From: Campylobacterota bacterium
GTDB taxonomy: Bacteria; Campylobacterota; Campylobacteria; Campylobacterales; Sulfurovaceae
NCBI GenBank assembly: GCA_030595845.1
Contig: JAUVCL010000065.1
Span: 1-10,218, forward strand
DNA length: 10,218 bases
Direction of reading: 5' to 3'
The notes below the pieces were generated by a model that was not told the DNA's origin, did no database searches, and was given only the letters and a program-made list of their open reading frames with translations. Positions 1 through 7,411 of the stretch are shown piece after piece. Positions within the stretch are counted from its first letter, which is position 1; each line of letters begins with the position of its first letter. Both the position numbers and the translations under genes were made by a program.

Positions 1-420
1 TGGATTCTCCAAACGAAACTGTAAGCTTTTACCCGAATAATTTACCCTGTTCCTTGCCATCAAAGCACTGTGTTGGGGTATGGTGTATTTTGTTTTCATT
101 GCTCTTGTAAGAAGTGCTACATGTGCATAACCGCTCTTTACTGTTTCATCTACACCTACAATATACACATCTCTATCATCATTTTCAACAAACTCTTTTA
201 TGAATGGTTTGAGTGTCATCTGGGCAAGTGCTTTATAGATACGATACCCTTCTGGCTTATGTTTGCTGTGTAACATAGATTCCAACGTAGCGTATTTAAA
301 AAAACTGATCACATCCAGTGTCCCTACTTTACGCGTACTGACAGTAGGTACAAAGAGTTGATCTATACAGGTGGTACATAAAATGGGTAAGCTTAATTTG
401 GAACAAGAATAACAACGCAT
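1..420 (-). CDS. comF: ComF family protein, N-terminal 140 residues (cut by left window edge)
   Basis: The reading frame is open from ATG at 420 down to base 1, so only the 5' part of the gene is here. The N-terminus has a four-cysteine zinc-ribbon pattern (C3, C6, C15, C18), as in ComF proteins. The middle (around DVYIVGVDETVKSGYAHVAL and then NRVNYSGKSLQFR) matches what I recognise of Campylobacterota ComF proteins, which carry a phosphoribosyltransferase fold. ComF is associated with DNA uptake in naturally competent bacteria, though its exact biochemical role is unsettled. The catalytic PRPP loop would lie beyond the window. The start lies 15 bases after the stop of the sirtuin gene, with a G-rich stretch (AGGGG) in the gap, so the two are probably co-transcribed. 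The family call is fairly sure; a competence role is inferred from the name-giving family only. Confidence 0.8.
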   Translation of the reverse strand, partial: MRCYSCSKLSLPILCTTCIDQLFVPTVSTRKVGTLDVISFFKYATLESMLHSKHKPEGYRIYKALAQMTLKPFIKEFVENDDRDVYIVGVDETVKSGYAHVALLTRAMKTKYTIPQHSALMARNRVNYSGKSLQFRLENP

Positions 421-435
421 AAGAGCCCCTGTAAT

Positions 436-1263
436 CTAATCATACAAAACAATATCATAAAGTGCATCAATCGCTCCTATGGGAAGCTCAATGGCTGCGC
501 CAAAGCTCTCTCTTGGATTGATACGTATAAGAGGAACACCAAACCTCTCCGCTATTTGTTCAGATGTATTTCGTACCGTTGGCACAGCTGTTCCTGCACC
601 AATTTCTACGATAGCAAGCTTTGCACCTTCCGCTTCAAGTTTATCTAACCATATACCAAGTCTTTCTCTTTGCCCATCAGTACGTGCATACTCCCAACCA
701 TAATCTCCAAACATCAAGATGTTAGGTCTTGCCATAGCGCCGCAAAAAGGACAAGCAGGCAAAGGTTCTTTGGCTTTGAACTCCTCTTCTATCTCGACAA
801 AAGTATCCTCTGAGGACCATAATATTCCCTGACAATTATCGATGCATTGTAAGTGATGTATAGAGCCGTGACACTCCAGTACATTCTCTTCTGAAAAACC
901 TGCTTTTTGAAACTGTCCATCAACATTTGAAGTAAATATGTATGCTCCATATTTTTTAGTATTAGATAGTGATAAAAGCTTTTTGAACCCCTCATGCGGC
1001 ACTGTATCACGGTAAAGGTGTAGTCTGTGTCCATAAAAAGCCCAGGCAAGTTTGGGATCAGACTCAAACCATTCAGGATTTGCCATCTCTTCAAAATGAA
1101 GTCCTAACTCTTTGGCTTTAGGATAGGCATGCCAAAACCCTTCAACACCTCTAAAATCAGGCAATCCAGAGTCCACTCCCATCCCTGCTCCAGCAGTAAT
1201 GAAAATGGCATCTGCTTCTTCTAACAGATGTTTGGCTTTATGTATATTATCTGTGATATTCAT
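436..1263 (-). CDS. Atypical Sir2-family NAD-dependent protein deacylase (sirtuin)
   Basis: A 275-residue protein, usual for a bacterial sirtuin core. Visible in order are the NAD-binding motif GAGMGVDSGLPDFRG (residues 25-39), TSNVDGQFQKAGF (111-123), the HGS motif with catalytic His132, two zinc cysteine pairs (C140/C144 and C171/C174), RPNILMFGD (179-187) and the late Rossmann motif IGAGT (221-225). Sirtuins remove acyl groups from lysines using NAD+ in the cytoplasm. Two normally conserved positions differ: canonical GAGxS reads GAGMG, and canonical TQN reads TSN. This matches a divergent bacterial sirtuin branch I recognise, distinct from CobB, so substrate and exact activity are open. 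There is no Shine-Dalgarno sequence before ATG 1263; a TGATATAAT box ends 6 bases upstream, suggesting a leaderless message. comF follows after 15 bases. Confidence 0.9.
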   Translation of the reverse strand: MNITDNIHKAKHLLEEADAIFITAGAGMGVDSGLPDFRGVEGFWHAYPKAKELGLHFEEMANPEWFESDPKLAWAFYGHRLHLYRDTVPHEGFKKLLSLSNTKKYGAYIFTSNVDGQFQKAGFSEENVLECHGSIHHLQCIDNCQGILWSSEDTFVEIEEEFKAKEPLPACPFCGAMARPNILMFGDYGWEYARTDGQRERLGIWLDKLEAEGAKLAIVEIGAGTAVPTVRNTSEQIAERFGVPLIRINPRESFGAAIELPIGAIDALYDIVLYD

Positions 1264-1269
1264 GGAGAG

Positions 1270-1278
1270 ATTATATCA
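1270..1278 (-). promoter_or_regulatory. Extended -10 box of the sirtuin gene, probable leaderless start
   Basis: On the minus strand the sequence reads TGATATAAT, then six bases, then ATG of the sirtuin gene. A start site 6-8 bases after the box falls on or next to the start codon, leaving no room for a leader. The box matches the TGNTATAAT consensus of Campylobacterota. Confidence 0.6.
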
Positions 1279-1294
1279 TATTATCAAAAACAGT

Positions 1295-1300
1295 TATAAT
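1295..1300 (+). promoter_or_regulatory. -10 box (TATAAT) for the small secreted protein gene
   Basis: A perfect TATAAT lies 51 bases before the start codon at 1352, back to back with the divergent sirtuin promoter. No TTGACA-like -35 is visible, as is common in Campylobacterota. The expected start of transcription is near 1307. Confidence 0.45.
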
Positions 1301-1351
1301 ATTTAAATAAGAAATAATGAACTTCACTACATTGTTCAAGGGGAAATAAAA

Positions 1352-1768
1352 ATGATTCCAAAATTTTTCATCAGCACACTATTTTTAATAATGTTTCTAT
1401 CATTCCCCAGTGTTTCTCCCGCAAAGTTTTTTGACGATCTTAGTGAGAAATTTGAAAAAGAAGCAAAACGTATGGAAAAACGTATCAAGAAGGAAGTAGA
1501 TCGCACTGATGAAAATCTTGATAAGATCACCCAAAAAACTAAAAAAAAGGCCAAAATAACCTGGGAGAACCACAAGGATGAAATAGTCCCAGTAGTTGTT
1601 ACTGCAACTGTGCTCTACGTGGGTGATATTAATTTGGCAACACTGGTATTAAAAGAGTATGGCATCATAAAGGAAGATGGCACAATTGCATGGGGAGTTA
1701 TGTTTTCAGATAGTGAGCAATTCAAAAAAACTACTTTGGAATATCATAGAAAAATAAATAGGAAATAA
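1352..1768 (+). CDS. Small secreted coiled-coil protein of unknown function
   Basis: A 138-residue protein I do not recognise. Residues 1-24 form a signal peptide (MIPKFF, a hydrophobic stretch, then SPA before K25), so it is probably exported. Residues 27-75 are highly charged and rich in Lys and Glu, with a heptad-like pattern (EKFEKEAKRMEKRIKKEVDR) that suggests a coiled coil or long helix. Residues 78-100 are more hydrophobic (IVPVVVTATVLYV) and could be a membrane-associated segment or a buried helix. A good Shine-Dalgarno sequence (AAGGGGAA, 1338-1345) lies 6 bases before the ATG, which supports this start. It has its own TATAAT box, and the next gene has a separate promoter 11 bases after the stop, so it may be a single-gene unit. 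No function is assigned. Confidence 0.75.
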   Translation: MIPKFFISTLFLIMFLSFPSVSPAKFFDDLSEKFEKEAKRMEKRIKKEVDRTDENLDKITQKTKKKAKITWENHKDEIVPVVVTATVLYVGDINLATLVLKEYGIIKEDGTIAWGVMFSDSEQFKKTTLEYHRKINRK

Positions 1769-1778
1769 AATACTATTT

Positions 1779-1787
1779 TGATATAAT
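1779..1787 (+). promoter_or_regulatory. Extended -10 box (TGATATAAT) of the phospholipase D-like gene
   Basis: The box is identical to those of the sirtuin and sppA genes. It places the start of transcription near 1794. That leaves almost no leader for an ATG at 1798, but about 22 bases for the GTG at 1816, which also has AGGGG (1806-1810) five bases before it. This favours GTG 1816 as the true start. Confidence 0.6.
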
Positions 1788-1815
1788 TTTCAAAAAAATG
1801 ATTATAGGGGTTTGC

Positions 1816-3421
1816 GTGCATCAAAGACGATATTTTATTTCTTTTTTAAAACTCATCATTGGGCTGAGTATCATCTTACTTCTTTCTGCATGTAGCCAGA
1901 AAACACTTCAGTCACCCGTACCTAAACAAGAGAGTGTGACGCAATTACCTAGAGGGGAGGCACCTCTTCTAAAACATCTGAAGAAAACAAATAAACCACT
2001 TGCAGACAAATCTGCTTTTTATCCCCTCATCCAACCTACTGATGCCTTTGCCGCAAGACTCTTTTTGATCGATAATGCTATAACAAGTTTGAATGTACAG
2101 TATTATATTTATGAAGATGATACTATCGGAAAAGTTTTTACTGCTCATCTGCTCATGGCTGCCCAAAGAGGTGTTAAAGTACGTATACTCATAGATGATA
2201 TGATCACCTCAGGAAAAGATGCTGAGTGGGAGAAACTCACCTTGCACCCTAACATAAAACTACGTCTCTTTAACCCTAATATACTTAGAACCTCTTTTCG
2301 TAACATGGCTCTGCTTATGGATGTCAATCGTCTGGGAAGACGTATGCATAACAAAGCACTCATCGCTGATGGCTCAGCGGCTATCATAGGTGGTAGAAAT
2401 ATCGGTAATGTCTATTTTGCTTCTGGTACAGAAACACTTTTTATAGACTATGACATCTTAACCATAGGTAAAGTAATACCCGAGATTAATAAGCAATTTG
2501 ACATTTACTGGAACAGCACAGAAGCAGTACCTTCTAAAGAGATTTTTGCCTATGACGATCCAAAATTACGTGATACTGTAAAAAAAGACTTTGAAGAAGA
2601 ACTCAAATCATTTAGGAAGCGTCCTCTAGGAAAAGCTATAAAGAACTCTAACTTTAATCAAAAGATAGCTCAAAAAAACCTTTCAACTTATCGTTGCCAA
2701 GCGAACAGATTTCTATTATGATCATCCTACTAAAGTAAATACAAGTGAACATGACAACAGCACACATATCTCATCACAGATCAATGAAGACCTCAAACAT
2801 ATAAAAGATGATCTGGTCATTATCTCTCCATACTTCATTCCAAGTGATCAAATGATGCTGAACTTCAAAACCTTACGAGAGAAAGGTGTAGAAGTCACTA
2901 TTCTCACAAACTCTTTGGCTTCTACTGATGTCTTTCTTGTGTATGGTGGGTACCAAGGTTATATCAAGGCATTGGTTGAGATGGGTGTCAATCTCTATGA
3001 ACTCAAGCCTCATAGCTTTCAAAAGTTTTTACGAACAAAGAAATGGATAAACAAACAATCACTCTCATTACATACCAAAATGATGATTCTTGATAGAGAC
3101 AGACTTGGCATAGGCTCTGCCAATATCGACCCTCGTTCAGATAAACTCAATACAGAGATATTTATGATCGTGAGTTCTAAAAGACTCGCAGAAGAACAAC
3201 GTAATAAATTAAAAGAAGTAATAAATGAAAAGAACCTCTATAAACTCTCCTGGGGGAAATACCCTCATGATTTTGAAGAAGACGACATAGAATATGGTCC
3301 TATCTGGCATACGATAGAAGATGGTAAAGAAAAAACTTATTATGCTCCTCCTCATTCAGGTTTCTGGAAGAAACTAGGAACAGACTTCTCTTCACTCTTG
3401 CCTATAAAGGGATACCTCTAG
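1816..3421 (+). pseudogene. Phospholipase D/cardiolipin synthase-like lipoprotein, frame broken at an A7 run
   Basis: Starting at GTG 1816 (AGGGG at 1806-1810), the protein opens with a lipoprotein signal: a hydrophobic stretch ending in LLSAC, with the lipid-bearing Cys at 1891. The first HKD motif, HNKALIADG...GGRN, begins at 2347. The frame ends at 2721. The second HKD motif, HTKMMILD...GSANIDPRS, begins at 3071 in the +1 frame, which is open from 2669 to 3421. Removing one base from the A7 run at 2672-2678 joins the two parts seamlessly (AQKTFQLIVAKRTDFYYD) into about 534 residues, close to the usual size of two-HKD phosphatidyltransferases such as E. coli ClsC. Both motifs are needed for activity in this family, so the two halves alone should be inactive. 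The cause may be true decay, phase variation, or a homopolymer sequencing error. If intact, it would act on phospholipids at the cell envelope. Confidence 0.85.
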
Positions 3422-3772
3422 AGAGTTATTTTTCCTATATCTCTCTAATTCTTCTAAAAGCCAAATGCTACTTTCAACCTTGGCAGAGCCTGCACACTTA
3501 ATATAGTATTTACTTCCAAACATCGTACTTTTTGTTGCACTGAGCCTTATGAAGTCTACTGTGCTACCTATGTCATCTTTGTAGTAGTCATACTTCTTTT
3601 GTATATGTTTTTCAGCAGTCACACCATCATGAACATCACCATTACGTATATATTTACAAGATGTATTTTTTACATACGTTAAAAGATGTGCTATCTCTTC
3701 TGTATACTTTAACTCTAGCGCTTCACTGTTAGACAGCAGTAAAAAACTAAGTAGAAAAAACTTTTTTAACAT
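3392..3772 (-). CDS. Secreted DUF5329-like protein
   Basis: A 126-residue protein. Residues 1-18 form a signal peptide (MLKKFFLLSFLLL...SEA), so it is likely periplasmic. The body fits the DUF5329 pattern as I remember it: IAHLLTYVKNTSCKYIRNG near residues 28-45, KHIQKKYDYYKD (56-67), FIRLSATKSTMFG (74-86) and the late WLLEELERYR (104-113). C39 and C93 could form a disulfide. The function of this family is unknown. The start at 3772 is supported by AAGGA (3778-3782) with 5 bases of spacing. The last 30 bases overlap the 3' end of the phospholipase D-like gene tail to tail, so there is no terminator space between them. Confidence 0.75.
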   Translation of the reverse strand: MLKKFFLLSFLLLSNSEALELKYTEEIAHLLTYVKNTSCKYIRNGDVHDGVTAEKHIQKKYDYYKDDIGSTVDFIRLSATKSTMFGSKYYIKCAGSAKVESSIWLLEELERYRKNNSLEVSLYRQE

Positions 3773-3988
3773 TTAGTTCCTTGTTATGAGGTATATCTCT
3801 TATCTTTCTAACTTTGAGTTATATTTTACCTTTATTTATCAGATACATCTATACTGTATTTAGTTTTAAGACCACTTTTCCGTTCATCAAATTTTTTTAA
3901 CTCCTGCTAATATTCTGATTTTAATTCTTCTGAAGTTTAGATTGAGTATATAAAATTTTTAATAAAACTACCCCACTATTAACACTTG

Positions 3989-3997
3989 TGATATAAT
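3989..3997 (+). promoter_or_regulatory. Extended -10 box (TGATATAAT) of sppA
   Basis: The third copy of the same extended -10 box, here placing the start of transcription near 4004. It sits at the end of an AT-rich gap of about 280 bases (3773-4050) in which I see no other gene or RNA. A strong Shine-Dalgarno sequence, AAAGGA (4015-4020), follows. Confidence 0.6.
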
Positions 3998-4028
3998 GTT
4001 TACTTTAAACTCACAAAGGAATAACTCA

Positions 4029-4058
4029 ATGTCAGAGAAGAGTATATATCATGTTTAG
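4029..4058 (+). CDS. Possible nine-codon leader ORF overlapping the sppA start
   Basis: ATG 4029 has the best ribosome site in the area, AAAGGA with 8 bases of spacing, and encodes MSEKSIYHV followed by TAG at 4056-4058. Its end overlaps the sppA start (ATG 4051) in another frame. It may couple translation of sppA. Alternatively it is the real sppA N-terminus separated by a one-base difference. It is too short to judge by composition. Confidence 0.35.
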   Translation: MSEKSIYHV

Positions 4059-4905
4059 TGCCATAGGAAAAACGATCAGATGGATAGGTCAACACTTTAT
4101 GGGTATGATTTTTCTACTCATCGCTTTTGTTGTTCTTATGCCGACATCAACAACACAACTCATCCCCGCTAACCTTCAGGAGATCAAACTTGTAGGTCCC
4201 ATCATGGATGCAGAAGTAATACTTAAAGAGATAGAAACCGCACAAAAAGACTCCAGCATCAAAGGTGTACTGCTTAACGTTAATTCACCCGGTGGTGCCG
4301 TTCCTCCCTCTATAGAAATAGCCTATGCCATTAAAGAGTTGAAAAAACATAAACCTGTGGTAGCCTATGCTTCAGGGATCATGGCAAGCGGGAGTTATTA
4401 TGCATCAATTTATGCCAATACTATTATTGCAAACCCTGGTTCCATCGTAGGTTCCATCGGGGTCATTATGCAGAGTGCCAACGTGGAAGAGCTTATGAAT
4501 ACCATCGGTGTTAAAACTCAGATTGTTAAACAAGGTACCTTCAAAGAGGCCGGTACGCCAACCAGAGAATGGACCCCGGAAGAGAGAGCTGAACTCGAAA
4601 CACTCACAAAAGACACCTATGATCTTTTTGTTAATGATGTCGCTAAAGCAAGAGGCTTGGATGTAAATAGGTCAAAAGAGTATGCAGATGCACATATATT
4701 TTCAGCTGCAAGAGCCAAAGATGCAGGACTTATCGACAAGGTTGCTGTCATATCGCAAGCCAAAAAAATGGTTGCAAAACTTGCAAAGGTCAAAAAACCT
4801 GTATGGAAAGAGAAAGATAAACTGGAAAGTTTTATAGATCAACTTGGAACCAAAAGTATTATGCAGTTACAGAGTTATTTTTACGGATTAAAAGCATCAA
4901 TGTAG
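4051..4905 (+). CDS. sppA: Signal peptide peptidase SppA, short form (S49 serine protease)
   Basis: A 284-residue membrane protease that cleaves signal peptides left in the membrane after secretion. One transmembrane segment is visible at about residues 17-31 (MGMIFLLIAFVVLM). The S49 domain follows: NSPGGAVPPS (78-87), then the nucleophile region GIMASGSYYAS with Ser113, GSIGVI (134-139), and KQGTFKEAGTP with the general base Lys165. These correspond to the Ser/Lys dyad of SppA. It has a single domain, as in Gram-positive and Campylobacterota forms, not the double domain of E. coli SppA. The ATG at 4051 has only a weak ribosome site (GAGAAGAG, 4035-4042); see the overlapping leader ORF. The stop TAG is directly followed by the stop of the convergent CAP gene. 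Confidence 0.92.
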   Translation: MFSAIGKTIRWIGQHFMGMIFLLIAFVVLMPTSTTQLIPANLQEIKLVGPIMDAEVILKEIETAQKDSSIKGVLLNVNSPGGAVPPSIEIAYAIKELKKHKPVVAYASGIMASGSYYASIYANTIIANPGSIVGSIGVIMQSANVEELMNTIGVKTQIVKQGTFKEAGTPTREWTPEERAELETLTKDTYDLFVNDVAKARGLDVNRSKEYADAHIFSAARAKDAGLIDKVAVISQAKKMVAKLAKVKKPVWKEKDKLESFIDQLGTKSIMQLQSYFYGLKASM

Positions 4906-6144
4906 TTATTCTATATTAAAGTGAACCTTCTTTTTTCCCAACCCTAAACTTACCCGACCCGAAGATCTTCTCTTTGGGAAGATCACTTTTACCGTATTTT
5001 GATCAAGAAAAGAGACTTTTATGCCTCCTCTTGACTTATAAGAGCGTAAAATATCTTTTCGTGTACTTGGTACCATATAGAGAATCGCGGTACTTCCAGC
5101 TTTCACATTCACTGTGGTTTTATTTTCTGTAATTCTGTACATTTTTTCTTTAAAGTTTTTTGTTTTGAATGTCCATTGTTTTTTTATTTTATTCCCATCA
5201 GCTATCACTTCAAATTTGACTGTATAGCTTGTGTTAAACTCTAGCCTTGCCAAGGGCATAAGGGCAAATTCAAACTTAGTAAAGAGGTGATTATGATCAT
5301 TTTTATGTTGAAGTATTTTCGTCTTCTTTATTTCTTTCCCCTTCTCATTATAAAGACGAAAAGACTGTAATTTTACATTTTGAGTGTTTGCAGGATTGAA
5401 TTGTACAGAGATCGGGAAACCGCTAACTTTATACTTGGGTAAAGGATCTGGAGATTCATTATAAAAAGCTGGCCAGACATGATTTTGTTTAGGATAGGGA
5501 TAAACAATAATAGCACTGTTTTTACGCCGTATCTCATCTTTTTTTTCCCTAAAAAGGGTTTGAGGTATCATCTTTTCCTTGTCTCTACATATCTTTTTAA
5601 TGTAATACTCACCATTTTCCATGATAAATGATCTCTTACAAAGTTTTGAGATACTCGAAGAAGCTATGTTATAAACATAAGAATGTTTGAACTTTCTTTT
5701 TTTCTTTATGGAGTATGATCCTATTCCTATCTCATCTTTATCAAAACTTAAAAAAACAAAACGGTGGTAAATTGCAGCAAAAAGATTGTCTATGGATTTT
5801 ACTTCTCCCCTAGTATTGACAGAGAGATTTTCCATCACAAAACGGGAAGGATACCCTGCTTTTATGACACGCTTAGAAGGTGTACTTCCTGTATAAGAGT
5901 ACTTTCCTCTTTTTTCGTAATGTCCGTTGCTTTGATTTCGTATGAGATATTTTGCATGAGAAGAGGCAGCTTTTTCTAAAGAAGCATTGTTCTTTAAATG
6001 TATAAGTCCTGCATTATTTCTAAGCATATTAAGATAGTCTAATCCTTCTTTGCTACTCTTGGCTTCAAGTGTGACAGAAAGCAGTGCAGAGAGGAGAAAA
6101 AAAGATACAAATTCAAGTAGCAAAGTAGCCTGTTTACAAAGCAT
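4906..6144 (-). CDS. Secreted CAP (SCP/PR-1) domain protein with C-terminal Ig-like region
   Basis: A 412-residue protein with an N-terminal hydrophobic signal segment (about 8-28, ending in LEA before K29). The CAP domain follows at about 33-165: LDYLNMLRNNAGL, SHAKYLIRN with H63, GHYE with H75, ENLS with E105 and YHRF with H127. These are the His/Glu cavity positions of the family. The early body resembles the YkwD-type bacterial CAP proteins. Residues about 232-325 look like a beta-rich Ig-like (Big_5-type) module (FPISVQFNPA...SFRLYNEKG...LEFNTSYTVKFEV), followed by a basic C-terminal stretch. The role of bacterial CAP proteins is mostly unknown. The ATG overlaps the end of the upstream PLP enzyme gene by 11 bases and lacks a clear ribosome site, which points to translational coupling; a TTG at codon 8 is an alternative start. 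Confidence 0.8.
   Translation of the reverse strand: MLCKQATLLLEFVSFFLLSALLSVTLEAKSSKEGLDYLNMLRNNAGLIHLKNNASLEKAASSHAKYLIRNQSNGHYEKRGKYSYTGSTPSKRVIKAGYPSRFVMENLSVNTRGEVKSIDNLFAAIYHRFVFLSFDKDEIGIGSYSIKKKRKFKHSYVYNIASSSISKLCKRSFIMENGEYYIKKICRDKEKMIPQTLFREKKDEIRRKNSAIIVYPYPKQNHVWPAFYNESPDPLPKYKVSGFPISVQFNPANTQNVKLQSFRLYNEKGKEIKKTKILQHKNDHNHLFTKFEFALMPLARLEFNTSYTVKFEVIADGNKIKKQWTFKTKNFKEKMYRITENKTTVNVKAGSTAILYMVPSTRKDILRSYKSRGGIKVSFLDQNTVKVIFPKRRSSGRVSLGLGKKKVHFNIE
4964..4990 (+). terminator. Candidate terminator of sppA, embedded in the CAP gene
   Basis: A perfect 7-bp stem GATCTTC/GAAGATC with a 7-base loop is followed by AC and TTTT. It lies about 60 bases after the sppA stop, inside the 3' coding part of the convergent gene. 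The T-run is short, so termination strength is uncertain. Confidence 0.4.
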
Positions 6145-7402
6145 TTGCAGCTTGTAAAAAGTCCTCTACTATAGATTTAGGATCTTCTAGACCTATTGAA
6201 ACACGGATAAGCCCTTCATGTACCCCAAGAAATTGACGTGCATCTTCGTTGAAGTCAGAGTAGATCGTACTTGTCATATGTAATGCAAGTGTTCTGTTAT
6301 CTCCGATATTTGCTGTAAGGATCACTAGTTCAAGGGCATTTAAAAACTTAAATGCTCTCTCTTTTGTACCACAGTCTATACTTAAAAGTGGTCCACACCC
6401 TTGTGCAAAGTCTGATCTGTATCTTGCATTGTCAGGGCTGGAAGAGAGACAAGGGTGATTCACGCTCACACCATCGGGAAATGCTTCATCAAGTAAAAAA
6501 GAAACGGTCTCTACACTTTTGTTGATGCGTTCTACCCTAAGAGAGAGTGTTTCAAGTCCTACCATTGTCATAAATGAACCAAAGGCATTGGCCGTCATAC
6601 CGAAGTCTCTCATCGCACGTTTTTTACAGATAGGTATAAAGGCTTTTTTACCCATCTTTTTAACGATCTTATGTACATCTGCATACTTTGCATTCAGAAG
6701 TTTGTCACCCTCTTCTTTTACTGCTCTAAATACTGCTATACCACCAAGTGCTGCGGAGTGACCAGACATATTTTTAGTACTAGAATGAACAACAATATCT
6801 GCACCCATAGTAAGAGGTCTAAGTAAAAGAGGCGTTGCAGTATTGTCTATCATCAACAGTGTTTCATACTGGTTACAAAGGTCAATAATACGCTGTACAT
6901 CAGGCAGAGTAAGACTAGGATTACCAACTGACTCCATAATAACCATTTTTACACCTTTTTGAAGGGTAGACTCTATATGTGCAAAATCATCTACCGTACA
7001 AAAAGTGTTTGTGACACCAAAGCGTGCAAGTGTTTCATTGACCAACGAATAAGTACCACCAAAAAAACCTCCTATACAGAGTATCTCGTCTCCTGTCTTT
7101 AAAAAAGCAGTACATACCATAGAGATCGCACCCATACCTGAAGACGTAGCAATGGCACCAAAAGCACCCTCCATCTTTGCAACAATCCCTTCAAGTTTTG
7201 CATTGGTAGGATTACCTACTCTTGCATATAAAGGTTTGTTTACTTCTGCGGCAAAAATACCCTCTGCTTCTTCTGCATTTTGATATCCAAAAGCTGCTGA
7301 AGGTATAACTGAAGGTGCAATAGGTCCTACCTTTGAACCTACACTATGAACCAGTAAAGTATTAAAATAATCAAAGTCTGTTATGTTCGTATTGTTGTTC
7401 AT
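6134..7402 (-). CDS. Cys/Met-metabolism PLP enzyme (O-acetylhomoserine sulfhydrylase/cystathionine gamma-synthase-like)
   Basis: A 422-residue cytoplasmic enzyme of the trans-sulfuration PLP family. Visible are Y59 and R61 in YARVGNPTN (phosphate contact from the neighbouring subunit), ATSSGMGAIS (85-94), D186 in MIDNT (pyridine nitrogen), SSTKNMSGH with Lys210 as the PLP Schiff base, and LIRVSIGLED near the C-terminus (substrate carboxylate Arg). The residue that stacks on PLP, normally Tyr in YGGTY or YGCTF, is Phe114 here (GGFFGGTY). Methionine gamma-lyase's Cys at 116 is Gly, so a sulfhydrylase or synthase role is more likely than a lyase. The start is supported by AGGGA (7409-7413), 6 bases before ATG. 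The gene starts 9 bases after the Rrf2 gene and overlaps the CAP gene by 11. Exact substrate is not decidable from sequence alone. Confidence 0.88.
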   Translation of the reverse strand: MNNNTNITDFDYFNTLLVHSVGSKVGPIAPSVIPSAAFGYQNAEEAEGIFAAEVNKPLYARVGNPTNAKLEGIVAKMEGAFGAIATSSGMGAISMVCTAFLKTGDEILCIGGFFGGTYSLVNETLARFGVTNTFCTVDDFAHIESTLQKGVKMVIMESVGNPSLTLPDVQRIIDLCNQYETLLMIDNTATPLLLRPLTMGADIVVHSSTKNMSGHSAALGGIAVFRAVKEEGDKLLNAKYADVHKIVKKMGKKAFIPICKKRAMRDFGMTANAFGSFMTMVGLETLSLRVERINKSVETVSFLLDEAFPDGVSVNHPCLSSSPDNARYRSDFAQGCGPLLSIDCGTKERAFKFLNALELVILTANIGDNRTLALHMTSTIYSDFNEDARQFLGVHEGLIRVSIGLEDPKSIVEDFLQAANAL

Positions 7403-7411
7403 TCTATATCC

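Noticed and set aside
70..273. 67-residue plus-strand ORF
   Set aside because: It is the antisense shadow of the ComF-family gene, with a Cys/Tyr/Phe-rich, implausible composition.
479..703. 74-residue plus-strand ORF inside the sirtuin gene
   Set aside because: Antisense shadow of a strongly supported sirtuin frame; no ribosome site or family resemblance.
2672..2679. A AAA AAC slippery heptamer in the phospholipase D-like gene, suggesting programmed -1 frameshifting
   Set aside because: A -1 shift leads into a third frame that stops at 2736-2738. The second HKD motif needs +1 (or loss of one A), so this signal cannot produce the full protein by -1 slippage.
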